A model generated the notes under the pieces. It ran no database searches and was not told the DNA's origin. It was given only the letters and a program-made list of their open reading frames with translations. Below are positions 14,124 through 21,304 of a stretch of DNA of 28,154 nt, one piece after another (the stretch's first letter is position 1; each line of letters starts with the position of its first letter). A program made the position numbers and the translations under genes. This DNA is from a virus: the IMG/VR virus record IMGVR_UViG_3300044637_000380, positions 1 through 28,154 of that record, one strand, 5' to 3'.

Positions 14124-15562
14124 AGTGTGTGTAGTTTCCTGTTTACGAAATCCCTGTGGAACTGGTCAAATCGTTTACCTTGTTCTTTGCACCAGAGCCT
14201 TGCAAGTTCGTGAATTTCTTTTTCGATTTGTGCGCGTTGCTGAGGTGTGATGTTGTGAAATATGCGCACAGCTTTGTTGAAAACATCCTCAACAAGCACA
14301 TAGAGTGAGCGATAAGTCTTGTTGTGCTTATGTGATTCGATTATCTTTTTTACATCGATGGCCTTTGATACTTGGATAAACTTCTCGATTTTCTCGTCCT
14401 TCGCTGCGATGACTTGGAAGACATGGCCGCAATCGCAAAGGCGCACGGCTGTGTGCATCAATGCGCCGCAATCAGGGCACTCTTTCACTGGTGCCACACC
14501 TTCGCCTGGCTTCTTCGGGTTGTGGAAGATATTGCTCCAGTTGCGAGGTGATGACCAGAGACCATGCGTGATGCAATTGCCTCCGAGGTCGATGATGGTG
14601 AATGCAAGCTTGATGTTATGCGGCCTTGCACCACGTCCGCACATCTGAAGCCAAAGCGGCATTGAGGCTGTGGCCTTGTTTACGATGACGGTCTCGATGT
14701 CCGGCTGGTCGAAGCCTGTGGTTGCAATGCCGATGTTGTTGAGAATTGCATCGGGCGTGTTGGCGAACCACTCCAATGTTGCGGCGCGATCTGGAGAGTC
14801 CGCATCGAGATGGCGCGAGTTGAATCCGGCTGCCACGAAAGCGGCGTTCACGGCTTGCGAGTGCTCAACATTGCAGTTGAAGATTATGGTCTTTTTTCCA
14901 AGCGAATGCTGTTTGTAGGCGTTCACTGTGCTGTCAATGTACTTTGGTGCTTTGTAGGCTGCTGCCATCTGTGCTGCATCGAAGTCTCCAGCCTTCATCT
15001 TGAGCTTTGCTCGGTCCACTATCTGCGCAGCGGAGTAGGTTACTTCAGGGCAAAGGAAGTCTTGCTCAATTAGTTCGGGAATGTCGATGCCGCAGATGAT
15101 GTCATCAAAGTAATTGCGCAGCGGATTGCTCTTGCGTGCTGCAAGCGGCGTGGCAGTGAAGCCGATGATGTACTGCGATGTGAAGTGCTCAATGACCTTG
15201 GTGAAGTTCCCAATGTGGCACTCATCGACAATGACAAGCCCGATGTTGGTAAACTGGTGCAGTCGCTTGTATGCCGTCTCAACCATTGCCACGTACACTC
15301 TCGCTGTCGGGATGGTGCGCATGCCTGCAACTACTGGCTGTGTTGGCAAGGCAATTGCCCTGCATGCCTGGTGAAGTAACTCCTCTCGATGCACAAGAAT
15401 CAGGATGTCGGTGTTGTTGCGAGCTGTGAAGCGGTCGCAAATTGCTGCGAAGCATACCGTCTTGCCTCCACCGGTTGCGAGCTGTGCCACCACTCTTTTT
15501 GTAGTGACAAGCTTCGCAGCGATGTTGTTAATGAAGCGTTCCTGATAGGGGCGGAGTTTCAT
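14021..15562 (-). CDS. SF2 DEAD/DEAH-type helicase with zinc ribbon
   Basis: 513 residues. RecA-like domain 1: LRPYQ (3-7), Walker A LATGGGKT (28-35), DECH box (113-116), FTATPL (135-140). Domain 2: IIFNCNVEHS, ATTGFDQPD and the arginine-finger motif QMCGRGARP (306-314). A Cys4-type ribbon follows (CPDCG at about 362-366, CDCGH at about 376-380), as in phage SSL2/RAD25-like helicases used in replication or recombination. The last 35 residues are Ser/Thr/Pro-rich and overlap the primase gene by 103 nt, so they may be a recent extension. The ATG at 15562 overlaps the upstream TGA (ATGA). Confidence 0.9.
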   Translation of the reverse strand: MKLRPYQERFINNIAAKLVTTKRVVAQLATGGGKTVCFAAICDRFTARNNTDILILVHREELLHQACRAIALPTQPVVAGMRTIPTARVYVAMVETAYKRLHQFTNIGLVIVDECHIGNFTKVIEHFTSQYIIGFTATPLAARKSNPLRNYFDDIICGIDIPELIEQDFLCPEVTYSAAQIVDRAKLKMKAGDFDAAQMAAAYKAPKYIDSTVNAYKQHSLGKKTIIFNCNVEHSQAVNAAFVAAGFNSRHLDADSPDRAATLEWFANTPDAILNNIGIATTGFDQPDIETVIVNKATASMPLWLQMCGRGARPHNIKLAFTIIDLGGNCITHGLWSSPRNWSNIFHNPKKPGEGVAPVKECPDCGALMHTAVRLCDCGHVFQVIAAKDEKIEKFIQVSKAIDVKKIIESHKHNKTYRSLYVLVEDVFNKAVRIFHNITPQQRAQIEKEIHELARLWCKEQGKRFDQFHRDFVNRKLHTLCSSHTTQASTPSTPTLSSFPHSWKESEQANGRT

Positions 15563-15771
15563 GACTCAAGTCGCTTATCCATTGGGATGAAGTCGGAGCC
15601 GTTGCCATTCACGATCTTGATGAAGTCCACTTCAACCTTTGCGGAGTTAATAATTACTTGAGCGACCTCAGCGATTGTGCGTGCTTTGTCGAGCTCCATG
15701 TCACCATCTTTTAGCATCTCTATTGTCTCGAATAGATGGTCTCTTAGGTGTTCAATCTTGTTCTTTGCCAT
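15559..15771 (-). CDS. Small conserved phage protein of unknown function
   Basis: 70 residues from the ATG at 15771 (MAKNKIEHLRDHLFETIEML); the alternative upstream start is TTG. The helical motif KARTIAEVAQVIINSAKVEV, followed by DFI, matches a short protein I associate with replication modules of many phages, where it is annotated only as hypothetical. The start lies 20 nt inside the HNH gene and the end overlaps the helicase start. A helicase accessory role is a guess from coupling. Confidence 0.72.
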   Translation of the reverse strand: MAKNKIEHLRDHLFETIEMLKDGDMELDKARTIAEVAQVIINSAKVEVDFIKIVNGNGSDFIPMDKRLES

Positions 15772-16369
15772 GTGATTCAATTTTGCGTTTTAGTTTAGAA
15801 AGTATTTTCATTGCCGATTTGACCTCTTCAGGGTATCGGTGAATTGTGTTAAGTCGCATATTGCTTTCGCGATCTACCAGCATGAGGTTCTCCACTTGCC
15901 AGTTGTCTTTGTTGCCATCGATGAAGCGCAGGAACTTACCTTCAGGTATTGGGCCGTTCTCCAGTTCCCAGGCAAGACGGTGAATCATCACCCAGCCTTG
16001 ACGGCCTTCTGCGATCTTCATCCATGTGTAGCCTTCGCCATCCACGCGAGTCCATCCGATTGGCTTGTGGTTTGCAGGCAGATGGCCCGGCTTGAATAGC
16101 GTGTGCTCTGGTGCGTTGTTACGTCCTTTTATTCCTTTGTTCCAAGCCTCTTGGCCTTTGTAGAATCGGTTGTTTATTCCGGCAATTGCCACAACAGGAC
16201 CATGTACTTTGCGGATGTACTCCTTTGTCTTTTTGATGCCGCGAGAGTTGGCGAGCTGGTGCACCTTGTTTATGCTTATGCCGAGCACCTCAGCCATCTC
16301 TGCTGTCCGCGTTGTTGGATATGCTTCGATGATGTAGTCAATCACCTCTTTTGGATACTTACTTCCCAT
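15752..16369 (-). CDS. HNH endonuclease with N-terminal HTH
   Basis: 205 residues from the ATG at 16369 (MGSKYPKEVIDYI), inside the end of the exonuclease gene; a start at 16378 is also possible. Residues 5-50 form a helix-turn-helix (TAEMAEVLGISINKVHQLAN), then a linker with AWNKGIKG and KPGHLPANHKPIGW, then the HNH_3 core HRLAWELENGPIPEG, FLRFIDGNKDN, ENLMLV. The central His of the classical motif is replaced (RFIDGN), as in a common phage subfamily (RFKDGN). Such genes are free-standing homing-type endonucleases or help terminases; its insertion between recombination genes fits a mobile element. Confidence 0.85.
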   Translation of the reverse strand: MGSKYPKEVIDYIIEAYPTTRTAEMAEVLGISINKVHQLANSRGIKKTKEYIRKVHGPVVAIAGINNRFYKGQEAWNKGIKGRNNAPEHTLFKPGHLPANHKPIGWTRVDGEGYTWMKIAEGRQGWVMIHRLAWELENGPIPEGKFLRFIDGNKDNWQVENLMLVDRESNMRLNTIHRYPEEVKSAMKILSKLKRKIESHGKEQD

Positions 16370-16949
16370 AGTTACCATCGAATTGATTGAGGAATCCTGC
16401 AATGAGCTCATAAGCATGGTCGAGCTCTTGCTGGTTGTGCCGGTATAGGTATAGGTCCTTGAACTGGCCCGACTTCTTGACCTTTGGAGGCACTCCGATG
16501 TAATAGAAGTCTTTCGGATCCCAGCCCATCAGCATGCAGTACCAAACGGCCTGCACATGGTTGAAGTGCTTTATCATGTCATCAGCGAAGGCTTGCAGAT
16601 TCTTGGCGGTTGTGGTCTTCACATCAGCTATTATCTTCATCTCATCCCAGCAGATATCCATCGCACCCTTGGCGAGCACGGTCTTGTCTCCAACTGTGAG
16701 CTCGCTCACCACGATGCGCTCCTTCTCGGATTTGTCGAAGAGCTCACCAAGTAGTTCCACCTGGTGAATTGCATCGTAGGTGTTGCGCACTGCATCGCCC
16801 ATCTCTGAGTAGTCGCATTCAAGAAGCGAGTAGTGAAAGTCCTTGCCATAGTTAAGCGATGCCTTTGCATAGCTGATGTCTCCAGTGTAGAATCGTTTGA
16901 TCCTGCTTGCGCTTACCGCTGGGTATTTTATGTAGTCTTCGCGTGTCAT
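16359..16949 (-). CDS. PD-(D/E)XK exonuclease (phage recombination)
   Basis: 196 residues. Motifs in order: SASRIKRF (binding helix), GKDFHYSLLE with His39, GAMDICWD with Asp98, the catalytic D-x-K in IADVKTTTAKN (Asp109, Lys111) and the QAVWY helix (Gln133, Tyr137). This is the Cas4/RecB-like exonuclease family found in phage recombination modules, where it resects DNA ends for an annealing partner. The neighbours (SSB-like and coiled-coil genes) fit that module, although no recombinase of the RecT/Erf type is recognisable. The ATG overlaps the previous TGA. Confidence 0.85.
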   Translation of the reverse strand: MTREDYIKYPAVSASRIKRFYTGDISYAKASLNYGKDFHYSLLECDYSEMGDAVRNTYDAIHQVELLGELFDKSEKERIVVSELTVGDKTVLAKGAMDICWDEMKIIADVKTTTAKNLQAFADDMIKHFNHVQAVWYCMLMGWDPKDFYYIGVPPKVKKSGQFKDLYLYRHNQQELDHAYELIAGFLNQFDGNYGK

Positions 16950-17215
16950 GAGTTGAAGGTTGATGTGGAGTAATATTCAAATGATTTGAATGCTGCTTTT
17001 GTTAATTCTTCTTTATTATCATTAAAATATTTTGTTTCAATAAGATTTCCATTTATAAATCCTGCTCTAAATACTTCAAACAAATTATCCTTCTCAATTG
17101 CAATGTACTTGTGAAAGTTGTTCAGGAACTGCCTGCCTTTGTCGCTATGCACGTCAAAGAATTCTGGATGCAATTCTCTGAGCTCTGTCATTAATTGCTG
17201 CACTGGTGTTTTCAT
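16946..17215 (-). CDS. Unknown protein, 89 residues, AT-rich
   Basis: Starts MKTPVQQLMTELRELHPEFF and continues with FLNNFHKYIAIEKDNLFEVF and an Asn/Lys/Tyr-rich end. The DNA is clearly more AT-rich than its neighbours (about 16970-17100), which suggests recent acquisition. Charged and helical; no motif. It is coupled by ATGA to the exonuclease gene, so an accessory or inhibitor role for that enzyme is possible but unproven. Confidence 0.65.
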   Translation of the reverse strand: MKTPVQQLMTELRELHPEFFDVHSDKGRQFLNNFHKYIAIEKDNLFEVFRAGFINGNLIETKYFNDNKEELTKAAFKSFEYYSTSTFNS

Positions 17216-17219
17216 AGTA

Positions 17220-17456
17220 TTACTTCAAATTAGGATTAGACTGTTGTGCTCTTTGGCGTGCTCTGCGGATGCTTTCGGCAGCTGGAAGTTTGCCCTCGCT
17301 CATCATGTCGAGTACTTCCTTTGCAGTTGTTGCATTGAGTTTGTCATAGCCGATTGTATCGGCCCAGACGTAAGCGATCAGTCTTGCATCGCTCTTGCGT
17401 GTTGCAGGCACGCGCTCAAGTATTGCGCGCACCTGCTTGGTAGGGTTATGCTTCAT
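17220..17456 (-). CDS. Small conserved phage protein (recombination module)
   Basis: 78 residues. The order VRAILERVPATRKSDARLIA, then a short spacer, EVLDMMSEGKLPAAESIRRA and RQRAQQSNPNLK recalls a short protein of many phages with RVPATR..D.. near the start and ESI.RARR..Q..NP.L. at the end. It is usually annotated hypothetical; the spaced basic helix would suit DNA or protein binding. The ATG at 17456 overlaps the previous TGA, tying it to the DUF1351-like gene. Confidence 0.72.
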   Translation of the reverse strand: MKHNPTKQVRAILERVPATRKSDARLIAYVWADTIGYDKLNATTAKEVLDMMSEGKLPAAESIRRARQRAQQSNPNLK

Positions 17457-18082
17457 CGTGTTATTGTTTGGATTTTCTCTTCATAAATCTCGATGCCTGC
17501 GATGGCATCCACGCCGCACTTCTCCATTGCCTTGAGTAGATTCTGGGTGAGGTCTTCGGGCTTGTACATTCCTGAGCCGAACAGGACACTCAGCACCTTC
17601 ATCCAGTCTACTTCGCCATTGATGCGAGTGCGGCGGATGGTGCGAATGCCTTTGATGTGGCTGTGCTGGATGCTCACCTCAGCGGTGTTATCCACAAGGC
17701 TCTCAAGTGTCGTGGCCTTCTCTTGCTCGGCTGCGAATTGCTTCTCACAAGCTGCGTTGTATTCGAGCATTGCCGTTTTTGTCGATGCGATGAAGCTTTG
17801 CAGCGGCATTGTTGCATCTGACTCGATTCGCATGAGTTCCTTCTTGTAGGCATCGAGAGGACCGGTGACCATCTTGCGCGCATCTTGAATGGCCTTGATT
17901 GCCTTGTTCACTTCCGCTATGGCATTGGATGCAGCGGTGTAGTGCATTACGTTGTCGATTGGATACGCTACGCCTTCATAGCTGTTGCGTTCGATTATTT
18001 GCTGGGCTGACAATACCTCAGCGGAATTTATTGTCTGATACAATTTCTCGATTGGAATTGTTATCTTTGCTATGCTGTTCAT
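17453..18082 (-). CDS. Coiled-coil protein of the recombination module (DUF1351-like)
   Basis: 209 residues. The middle (about 50-130) is a long amphipathic helix pair with the pattern KAIKAIQDARKMVTGPLDAY, then pL...I....lkYN.AcekQFaaEQ, like DUF1351-type phage proteins that often lie beside SSB and exonuclease genes. The C-terminal third (INGEVDWMKVLSVLFGSGMY, then GVDAIAGIEIYEEK) is a small mixed domain. Function is unknown in the family; a helper of DNA annealing is often assumed. The gene starts 19 nt after the hairpin at 18101-18130. Confidence 0.6.
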   Translation of the reverse strand: MNSIAKITIPIEKLYQTINSAEVLSAQQIIERNSYEGVAYPIDNVMHYTAASNAIAEVNKAIKAIQDARKMVTGPLDAYKKELMRIESDATMPLQSFIASTKTAMLEYNAACEKQFAAEQEKATTLESLVDNTAEVSIQHSHIKGIRTIRRTRINGEVDWMKVLSVLFGSGMYKPEDLTQNLLKAMEKCGVDAIAGIEIYEEKIQTITR

Positions 18083-18100
18083 GTGTTTTGATATGTGAAT

Positions 18101-18130
18101 AAGGCCGAGGTGTTGTGTGTCCTCGGCCTT
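18101..18130 (-). terminator. Strong hairpin between the SSB-like and DUF1351-like genes
   Basis: A perfect 10-bp stem AAGGCCGAGG/CCTCGGCCTT with a 10-base loop lies in the 56-bp gap. On the minus strand it is followed only by TTATTCA, so it would be a leaky terminator, a processing site or an attenuator that lowers expression of the genes after ssb. The plus-strand side has a better T-rich run. Confidence 0.6.
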
Positions 18131-18138
18131 TGTTATTT

Positions 18139-18801
18139 TTAGAATGGTAGGCCGTCTGAGTCGTTAGCGAATAGGCTGTCGAGATCGGGCTCATCAGTTA
18201 CAGTTGTGCTCTCCCACTTTGGAGCAGGCACAGCGGCAGGCTTGGCAGTAGTCCGAGCAATCCACTCATCCGATTTGCGGATGTCATCCTGAAGGAAATC
18301 CGGCAGCTTGTTGAATACTGCATCGCTGTGTTCGGTCGTGTCATAGCTTAGAAGTTCATTCACTGCTGGAGGGCACGCCATGCCTTTTGGAAGCGGCGAG
18401 ATGCTCATGATGTTCGCATAGGTACGGTCTTCTTTGCCGTTGTGTGCGATGTTCAACATGCAAGGATGTCCAAGCAGCTTGATGATGTCGAAGTCTCCAG
18501 CTTGCGCATCGGTCATCTTTTTGCCGACCCATGACTCCACGAACTTGCGAAGCGATGCTTTCTCGCCCATGCTGAGGTTGAATACTGTCTTCACATAGAA
18601 GGGCTGCTCGCCTTTCTCATCGCTGAAGACTGCTGTCTCAAGCGGAAGCTCGAATAAGAATTGCACTTTGCGTTTCTTGTTGCCCCACTTCTCATCGAAG
18701 GTAGTGCCTTTGTCAATGATTTGGTAGCATCTTGCTACGTGTGCTCCTTCGGGAGCGATTTGGCGGCTTGAGCCGTTGCCAGAGTTTACTGGTGCTTTCA
18801 T
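18139..18801 (-). CDS. Single-stranded DNA-binding-like protein
   Basis: 220 residues. A beta-rich core begins with APEGAHVARCYQIIDKGTTF and contains FLFELP, QPFYVKTVFNLSMGEKASLR, KFVESWVGK and LGHPCMLNIAH, consistent with the OB-fold phage proteins found in recombination modules. The C-terminus is disordered and acidic, ending LDSLFANDSDGLPF, like the DDIPF-type tip through which SSBs recruit partners. It should coat single-stranded DNA during replication and recombination. The ATG at 18801 is 10 bases after the previous stop. It could alternatively be a RecT-partner protein; homology needs testing. Confidence 0.68.
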   Translation of the reverse strand: MKAPVNSGNGSSRQIAPEGAHVARCYQIIDKGTTFDEKWGNKKRKVQFLFELPLETAVFSDEKGEQPFYVKTVFNLSMGEKASLRKFVESWVGKKMTDAQAGDFDIIKLLGHPCMLNIAHNGKEDRTYANIMSISPLPKGMACPPAVNELLSYDTTEHSDAVFNKLPDFLQDDIRKSDEWIARTTAKPAAVPAPKWESTTVTDEPDLDSLFANDSDGLPF

Positions 18802-18811
18802 GTTTAAAAGA

Positions 18812-19123
18812 TTAAATTGAGGTTAAAAGTGCTTGAGTTGATTGTTCGTGAAGGTACTCGGTAACAAGTGAAAACTGATTGTGGAATTCATCCATCTTGC
18901 AAGGGTCCCAAAGGCGTTTCTCTGGTGCAACGCCGTGCTCCATGCTGCGATGGTACTGGCGTGCGAGGTTAGCAGCTTGGCTATCGCATCGGGTGTAAAG
19001 CCCTTTGATGCATCCGTCATTTACAACCATGACCATAGTGCCGGTTAAGTGATTGTAATGAAAAAATTCTGTGCCCTTCCAATTCTTGAAGGTCGTTGCT
19101 GTTGAGAGTTCTGGTGTGTGCAT
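18812..19123 (-). CDS. Unknown early protein, 103 residues
   Basis: Starts MHTPELSTATTFKNWKGTEF with a beta-rich first half (FHYNHLTGTMVMVVNDGCIK) and a helical, His/Gln-rich second half. Two conserved-looking Cys (in CIKGLYTRC) could be structural. The ATG follows TTTATACAC, an A/C-rich leader. It lies just after the terminator at 19150-19174, so it probably begins a transcript with the SSB-like gene, though no strict -7 box is visible. No family recognised. Confidence 0.6.
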   Translation of the reverse strand: MHTPELSTATTFKNWKGTEFFHYNHLTGTMVMVVNDGCIKGLYTRCDSQAANLARQYHRSMEHGVAPEKRLWDPCKMDEFHNQFSLVTEYLHEQSTQALLTSI

Positions 19124-19149
19124 GTGTATAAAGGTGTAAAAGTTTAAGG

Positions 19150-19174
19150 AAAAAAGGGGGCGGTTAGGGCCCCC
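19150..19174 (-). terminator. Rho-independent terminator after the 19181 gene
   Basis: On the minus strand GGGGGC, a 7-base loop, GCCCCC and six T follow the stop at 19181 within seven bases. A pure G/C stem and a T-run make it a convincing intrinsic terminator. Confidence 0.8.
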
Positions 19175-19180
19175 GTGAGG

Positions 19181-19384
19181 TTAGGAAAAAAAAGAGCCGT
19201 AAGCTTGGCGAGCTGCAAGTAAATCGTTTATTTCATTTTGTAGTGCGACTTCTATCGCTTCCATTTCTTTAGTCCAAAAAGACTGCTCATGCATTTTGTC
19301 TAAAACACTTGAGCGTTTTGTAATTTCCGCTTCGATTGTTGGGTTGATTCTGAAACCGATTTCTGTGAAGGCTGCTGTTGTCAT
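19181..19384 (-). CDS. Unknown small helical protein with its own promoter and terminator
   Basis: 67 residues from the ATG at 19384 (MTTAAFTEIGFRINPTIEAE); the TTG at 19408 lies in the promoter -7 box and cannot be the start. Charged helices dominate (KEMEAIEVALQNEINDLLAA). The gene is a monocistronic unit: a consensus promoter 21 bases before the ATG and a strong terminator just after the stop. That isolation, at the upstream edge of the early region, suggests a regulator or an early host-directed protein made in quantity. No DNA-binding motif is obvious. Confidence 0.65.
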   Translation of the reverse strand: MTTAAFTEIGFRINPTIEAEITKRSSVLDKMHEQSFWTKEMEAIEVALQNEINDLLAARQAYGSFFS

Positions 19385-19405
19385 GGCTGTGATTGTTTTG
19401 TTTGA

Positions 19406-19435
19406 CAAATGTACAACCTTATTTTGATTTCACAA
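19406..19435 (-). promoter_or_regulatory. Promoter (Bacteroidetes type) for the 19181-19384 gene
   Basis: The minus strand has TTG at 19435-19433, 19 bp, then TACATTTG at 19413-19406. Both elements and spacing match the consensus. The ATG is 21 bases further on. Confidence 0.7.
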
Positions 19436-19501
19436 TACCTAAACAAAGAAAACAGCAAACCACCAGCGTAAAAAATCGCAAGTGCTTAATAATCAACGCA
19501 A

Positions 19502-20146
19502 TTATTTTGCGCGACCGATTGCGAATCCTGTAATGCCACCGAGCGCAAAAGCGAATGCCTTTGTCTCATACCACTTTTTCGGAGGCTGGGCCACAATTAC
19601 GTTGTGCATTCCTGTGACGCTTACGTATGGATTGTCTATGCCAAGGCGAACCACCTTGTCACGCTTACGCGAAAATAAGCCCTTACGCAGCGTATCTCCA
19701 ATTGCAACGGTATAACTTACCGGAATGATAATAGAATCGATTTGAAGCCTTCCTAAGCGGTTTATTGAGCCACCTATCTGAAGGAACTTCCCCTCTCGGC
19801 TGAATGACCTCGGCAGGCGTAAGTGCGGAAAGCTGTCGATATACACAGTCTCGCCAAGCTCGACTTGCGTCACCACCTTTGTACGCGTCTGGTATCTCAC
19901 CACCACTTCAGGCTCTCGCAGCTCCAAGGCTCGCAGCTTTGTGCCTGCCTCCGCGAGTTGGACGGCTTGGCTATGGATTTTGGAACTATCTCTTGCGATG
20001 CGCACAGTATACTCCGAATTCAGCGAATCAAGATACATGGCATTGCTTTCGGCCTCTCCTAATGCACCGCATGTGCGAAGCAATAGCAGCAAAATAAATA
20101 AGCAGATTGCCAATAGGCTCAGTGTGCTGATGTTGCTCTGGTGCAT
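19502..20146 (-). CDS. Spanin-like membrane protein (lysis)
   Basis: 214 residues. A hydrophobic helix at about 9-24 (LSLLAICLFILLLLLRTCG) is followed by a helical region (about 35-80), then a beta-rich part (VVVRYQTRTKVV, then GSINRLGRLQIDSIIIPVSY), and near the C-terminus a second hydrophobic Gly-rich helix (AFAFALGGITGFAIGRAK). Proteins of this shape end Bacteroidetes phage lysis blocks and are candidates for unimolecular spanins, which join inner and outer membranes after wall degradation. The gene is the last of the lysis block; its start lies 28 nt inside the 64-residue gene. Spanin function is inferred from shape and place. Confidence 0.55.
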   Translation of the reverse strand: MHQSNISTLSLLAICLFILLLLLRTCGALGEAESNAMYLDSLNSEYTVRIARDSSKIHSQAVQLAEAGTKLRALELREPEVVVRYQTRTKVVTQVELGETVYIDSFPHLRLPRSFSREGKFLQIGGSINRLGRLQIDSIIIPVSYTVAIGDTLRKGLFSRKRDKVVRLGIDNPYVSVTGMHNVIVAQPPKKWYETKAFAFALGGITGFAIGRAK

Positions 20147-20313
20147 TGTATTAATTCGTTAAGTCGTTTTATATACTCATCCTTGTTCCGCAATTCATTG
20201 AGCAAGATATCAGCCGCCACCTTCAGCGGCATAGCTTTTTCTGCAATATAAACAGCCAGCACCTTTACAAGTCTCTCATCACATTCGCAATCGGTAGCCG
20301 GAAGGTTGGTCAT
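20119..20313 (-). CDS. Unknown acidic protein, 64 residues
   Basis: The ATG overlaps the PAS-HisKA gene's TGA (ATGA) and the end overlaps the spanin-like gene by 28 nt. It starts MTNLPATDCECDERLVKVLA and is helical (AADILLNELRNKDEYIKRLN). There is no ATPase or receiver motif, so it does not supply the missing half of the kinase. It may be a partner of the PAS-HisKA protein, as coupling suggests, but nothing shows this. Confidence 0.6.
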   Translation of the reverse strand: MTNLPATDCECDERLVKVLAVYIAEKAMPLKVAADILLNELRNKDEYIKRLNELIQCTRATSAH

Positions 20314-20876
20314 ATTTGCCTGGTTGCTTTCTTAACTAATAGCCGGATGACATCATCAAGCTTATCAACGCTATTTGCAAGCATCTTCATCACATCATTT
20401 CGCTCCTGATCGGTTGCGCTTTCGTGCTCAATCATCATCTTCACCAAACCTCCGATTGAAGTCAATGGCTGGCGAAGTTCATGAGATAGCATGAAGCGGA
20501 ATTCTTCCAGAAGTATCTTCTGTCGTTCATGCTCATGGTTGCTTATGGAAGTAACATCGACAAGTTGAATCCCGATGAAGTGCAGCATGTCAACAATGGA
20601 ATAAATATTCCACATATTGTAACGCTCAGAGGCCATCTTCTGCTTTGTCTTGGCATAGGTGCGAATCGGGTCCGGAGTTTTTTTCTGTGCCTTCCTGATT
20701 GCACTTAGCAACTCATCGCGATCGGAATCATTGGCCGCAATGTCCAATATATTGCCTGGCTTAATGTGGCTGCTGTACTCCTTGAACAAATCATTGGAGG
20801 TGACGATATTGCCATCCTTATCGGTGATCACATAGAAGAGGTCGATTGATGACTCAAGGATGTGCAGGCTTGCCAT
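20310..20876 (-). CDS. PAS-HisKA protein without a kinase ATPase domain
   Basis: 188 residues from the ATG at 20876 (MASLHILESSIDLFYVITDK). Residues 5-108 look like a PAS sensor fold (DGNIVTSNDLFKEY; later IYSIVDMLHFIGIQLVDVTS). Residues 112-183 are a histidine-kinase dimerisation domain with a textbook H-box FMLSHELRQPLTSIGGL; His132 is the phosphoacceptor. The protein ends at the close of the second helix: no N, G1, F or G2 box of a HATPase follows, and the next gene does not encode one. It lies inside the lysis block, ATGA-coupled to the next gene, with TATCTTTG four bases before the ATG. It may dimerise with, or receive phosphate from, a host kinase; function is inferred. Confidence 0.8.
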   Translation of the reverse strand: MASLHILESSIDLFYVITDKDGNIVTSNDLFKEYSSHIKPGNILDIAANDSDRDELLSAIRKAQKKTPDPIRTYAKTKQKMASERYNMWNIYSIVDMLHFIGIQLVDVTSISNHEHERQKILLEEFRFMLSHELRQPLTSIGGLVKMMIEHESATDQERNDVMKMLANSVDKLDDVIRLLVKKATRQI

Positions 20877-20880
20877 ATCG

Positions 20881-20888
20881 CAAAGATA
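20881..20888 (-). promoter_or_regulatory. -7 box candidate before the PAS-HisKA gene
   Basis: TATCTTTG on the minus strand fits TAnnTTTG and lies in the 29-bp gap, but no TTTG is found 19 bp upstream. With the ATG four bases on, the transcript would be leaderless. Could be chance. Confidence 0.3.
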
Positions 20889-20905
20889 AGGCAAGGATTC
20901 AACTT

Positions 20906-21304
20906 TTAGGCTAATTCTTTACGTAAGTCCTGTAAAAGATTTGACCAGGCAGCACCGCATCCCATAAGATACTTTGCAGACATCCACAGAGTGAAGCTGA
21001 AAACAATGCCGTTTAAAAGTATGTCGTAATCCATAGGCGTTTCCAATTCTTGCGTGTTTCTTACAGGCTGAGGTTTGGCAGTATAGTACGTGGGAGCAGC
21101 TAACAAAGATACATCGCAGGGCTGAATAGTATCGAATGCGGTGAGAACTTTCTCCTTGCGAGGCTGTGCCATGACTGCCTCGAAGCTTTCGCGGTTAGCC
21201 TGTGCGAAGCTTGTATCTGCATTGGCTGCCTCCCAGCTCATGGTGTCGATGTTGAGCTTGTTGTGCCTTGCAATCTTTACTGTATCTCTACGAATCTGCT
21301 GCAT
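20906..21304 (-). CDS. Membrane protein of the lysis block, unknown
   Basis: 132 residues. A polar N-terminal 90 residues (MQQIRRDTVKIARHNKLNID...) are followed by a hydrophobic helix at about 97-118 (LLNGIVFSFTLWMSAKYLMG) and a short amphipathic C-terminus. The start overlaps the holin gene's stop by 17 nt. The topology (cytoplasmic or periplasmic N-terminus with one C-terminal helix) could suit an antiholin or a spanin component. No family recognised. Confidence 0.6.
   Translation of the reverse strand: MQQIRRDTVKIARHNKLNIDTMSWEAANADTSFAQANRESFEAVMAQPRKEKVLTAFDTIQPCDVSLLAAPTYYTAKPQPVRNTQELETPMDYDILLNGIVFSFTLWMSAKYLMGCGAAWSNLLQDLRKELA

Noticed and set aside
19497-19511. Hairpin CGCAA-TTGCG at the end of the spanin-like gene as a terminator
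   Set aside because: Only a 5-bp stem overlapping the stop codon and no T-run directly after; not convincing.
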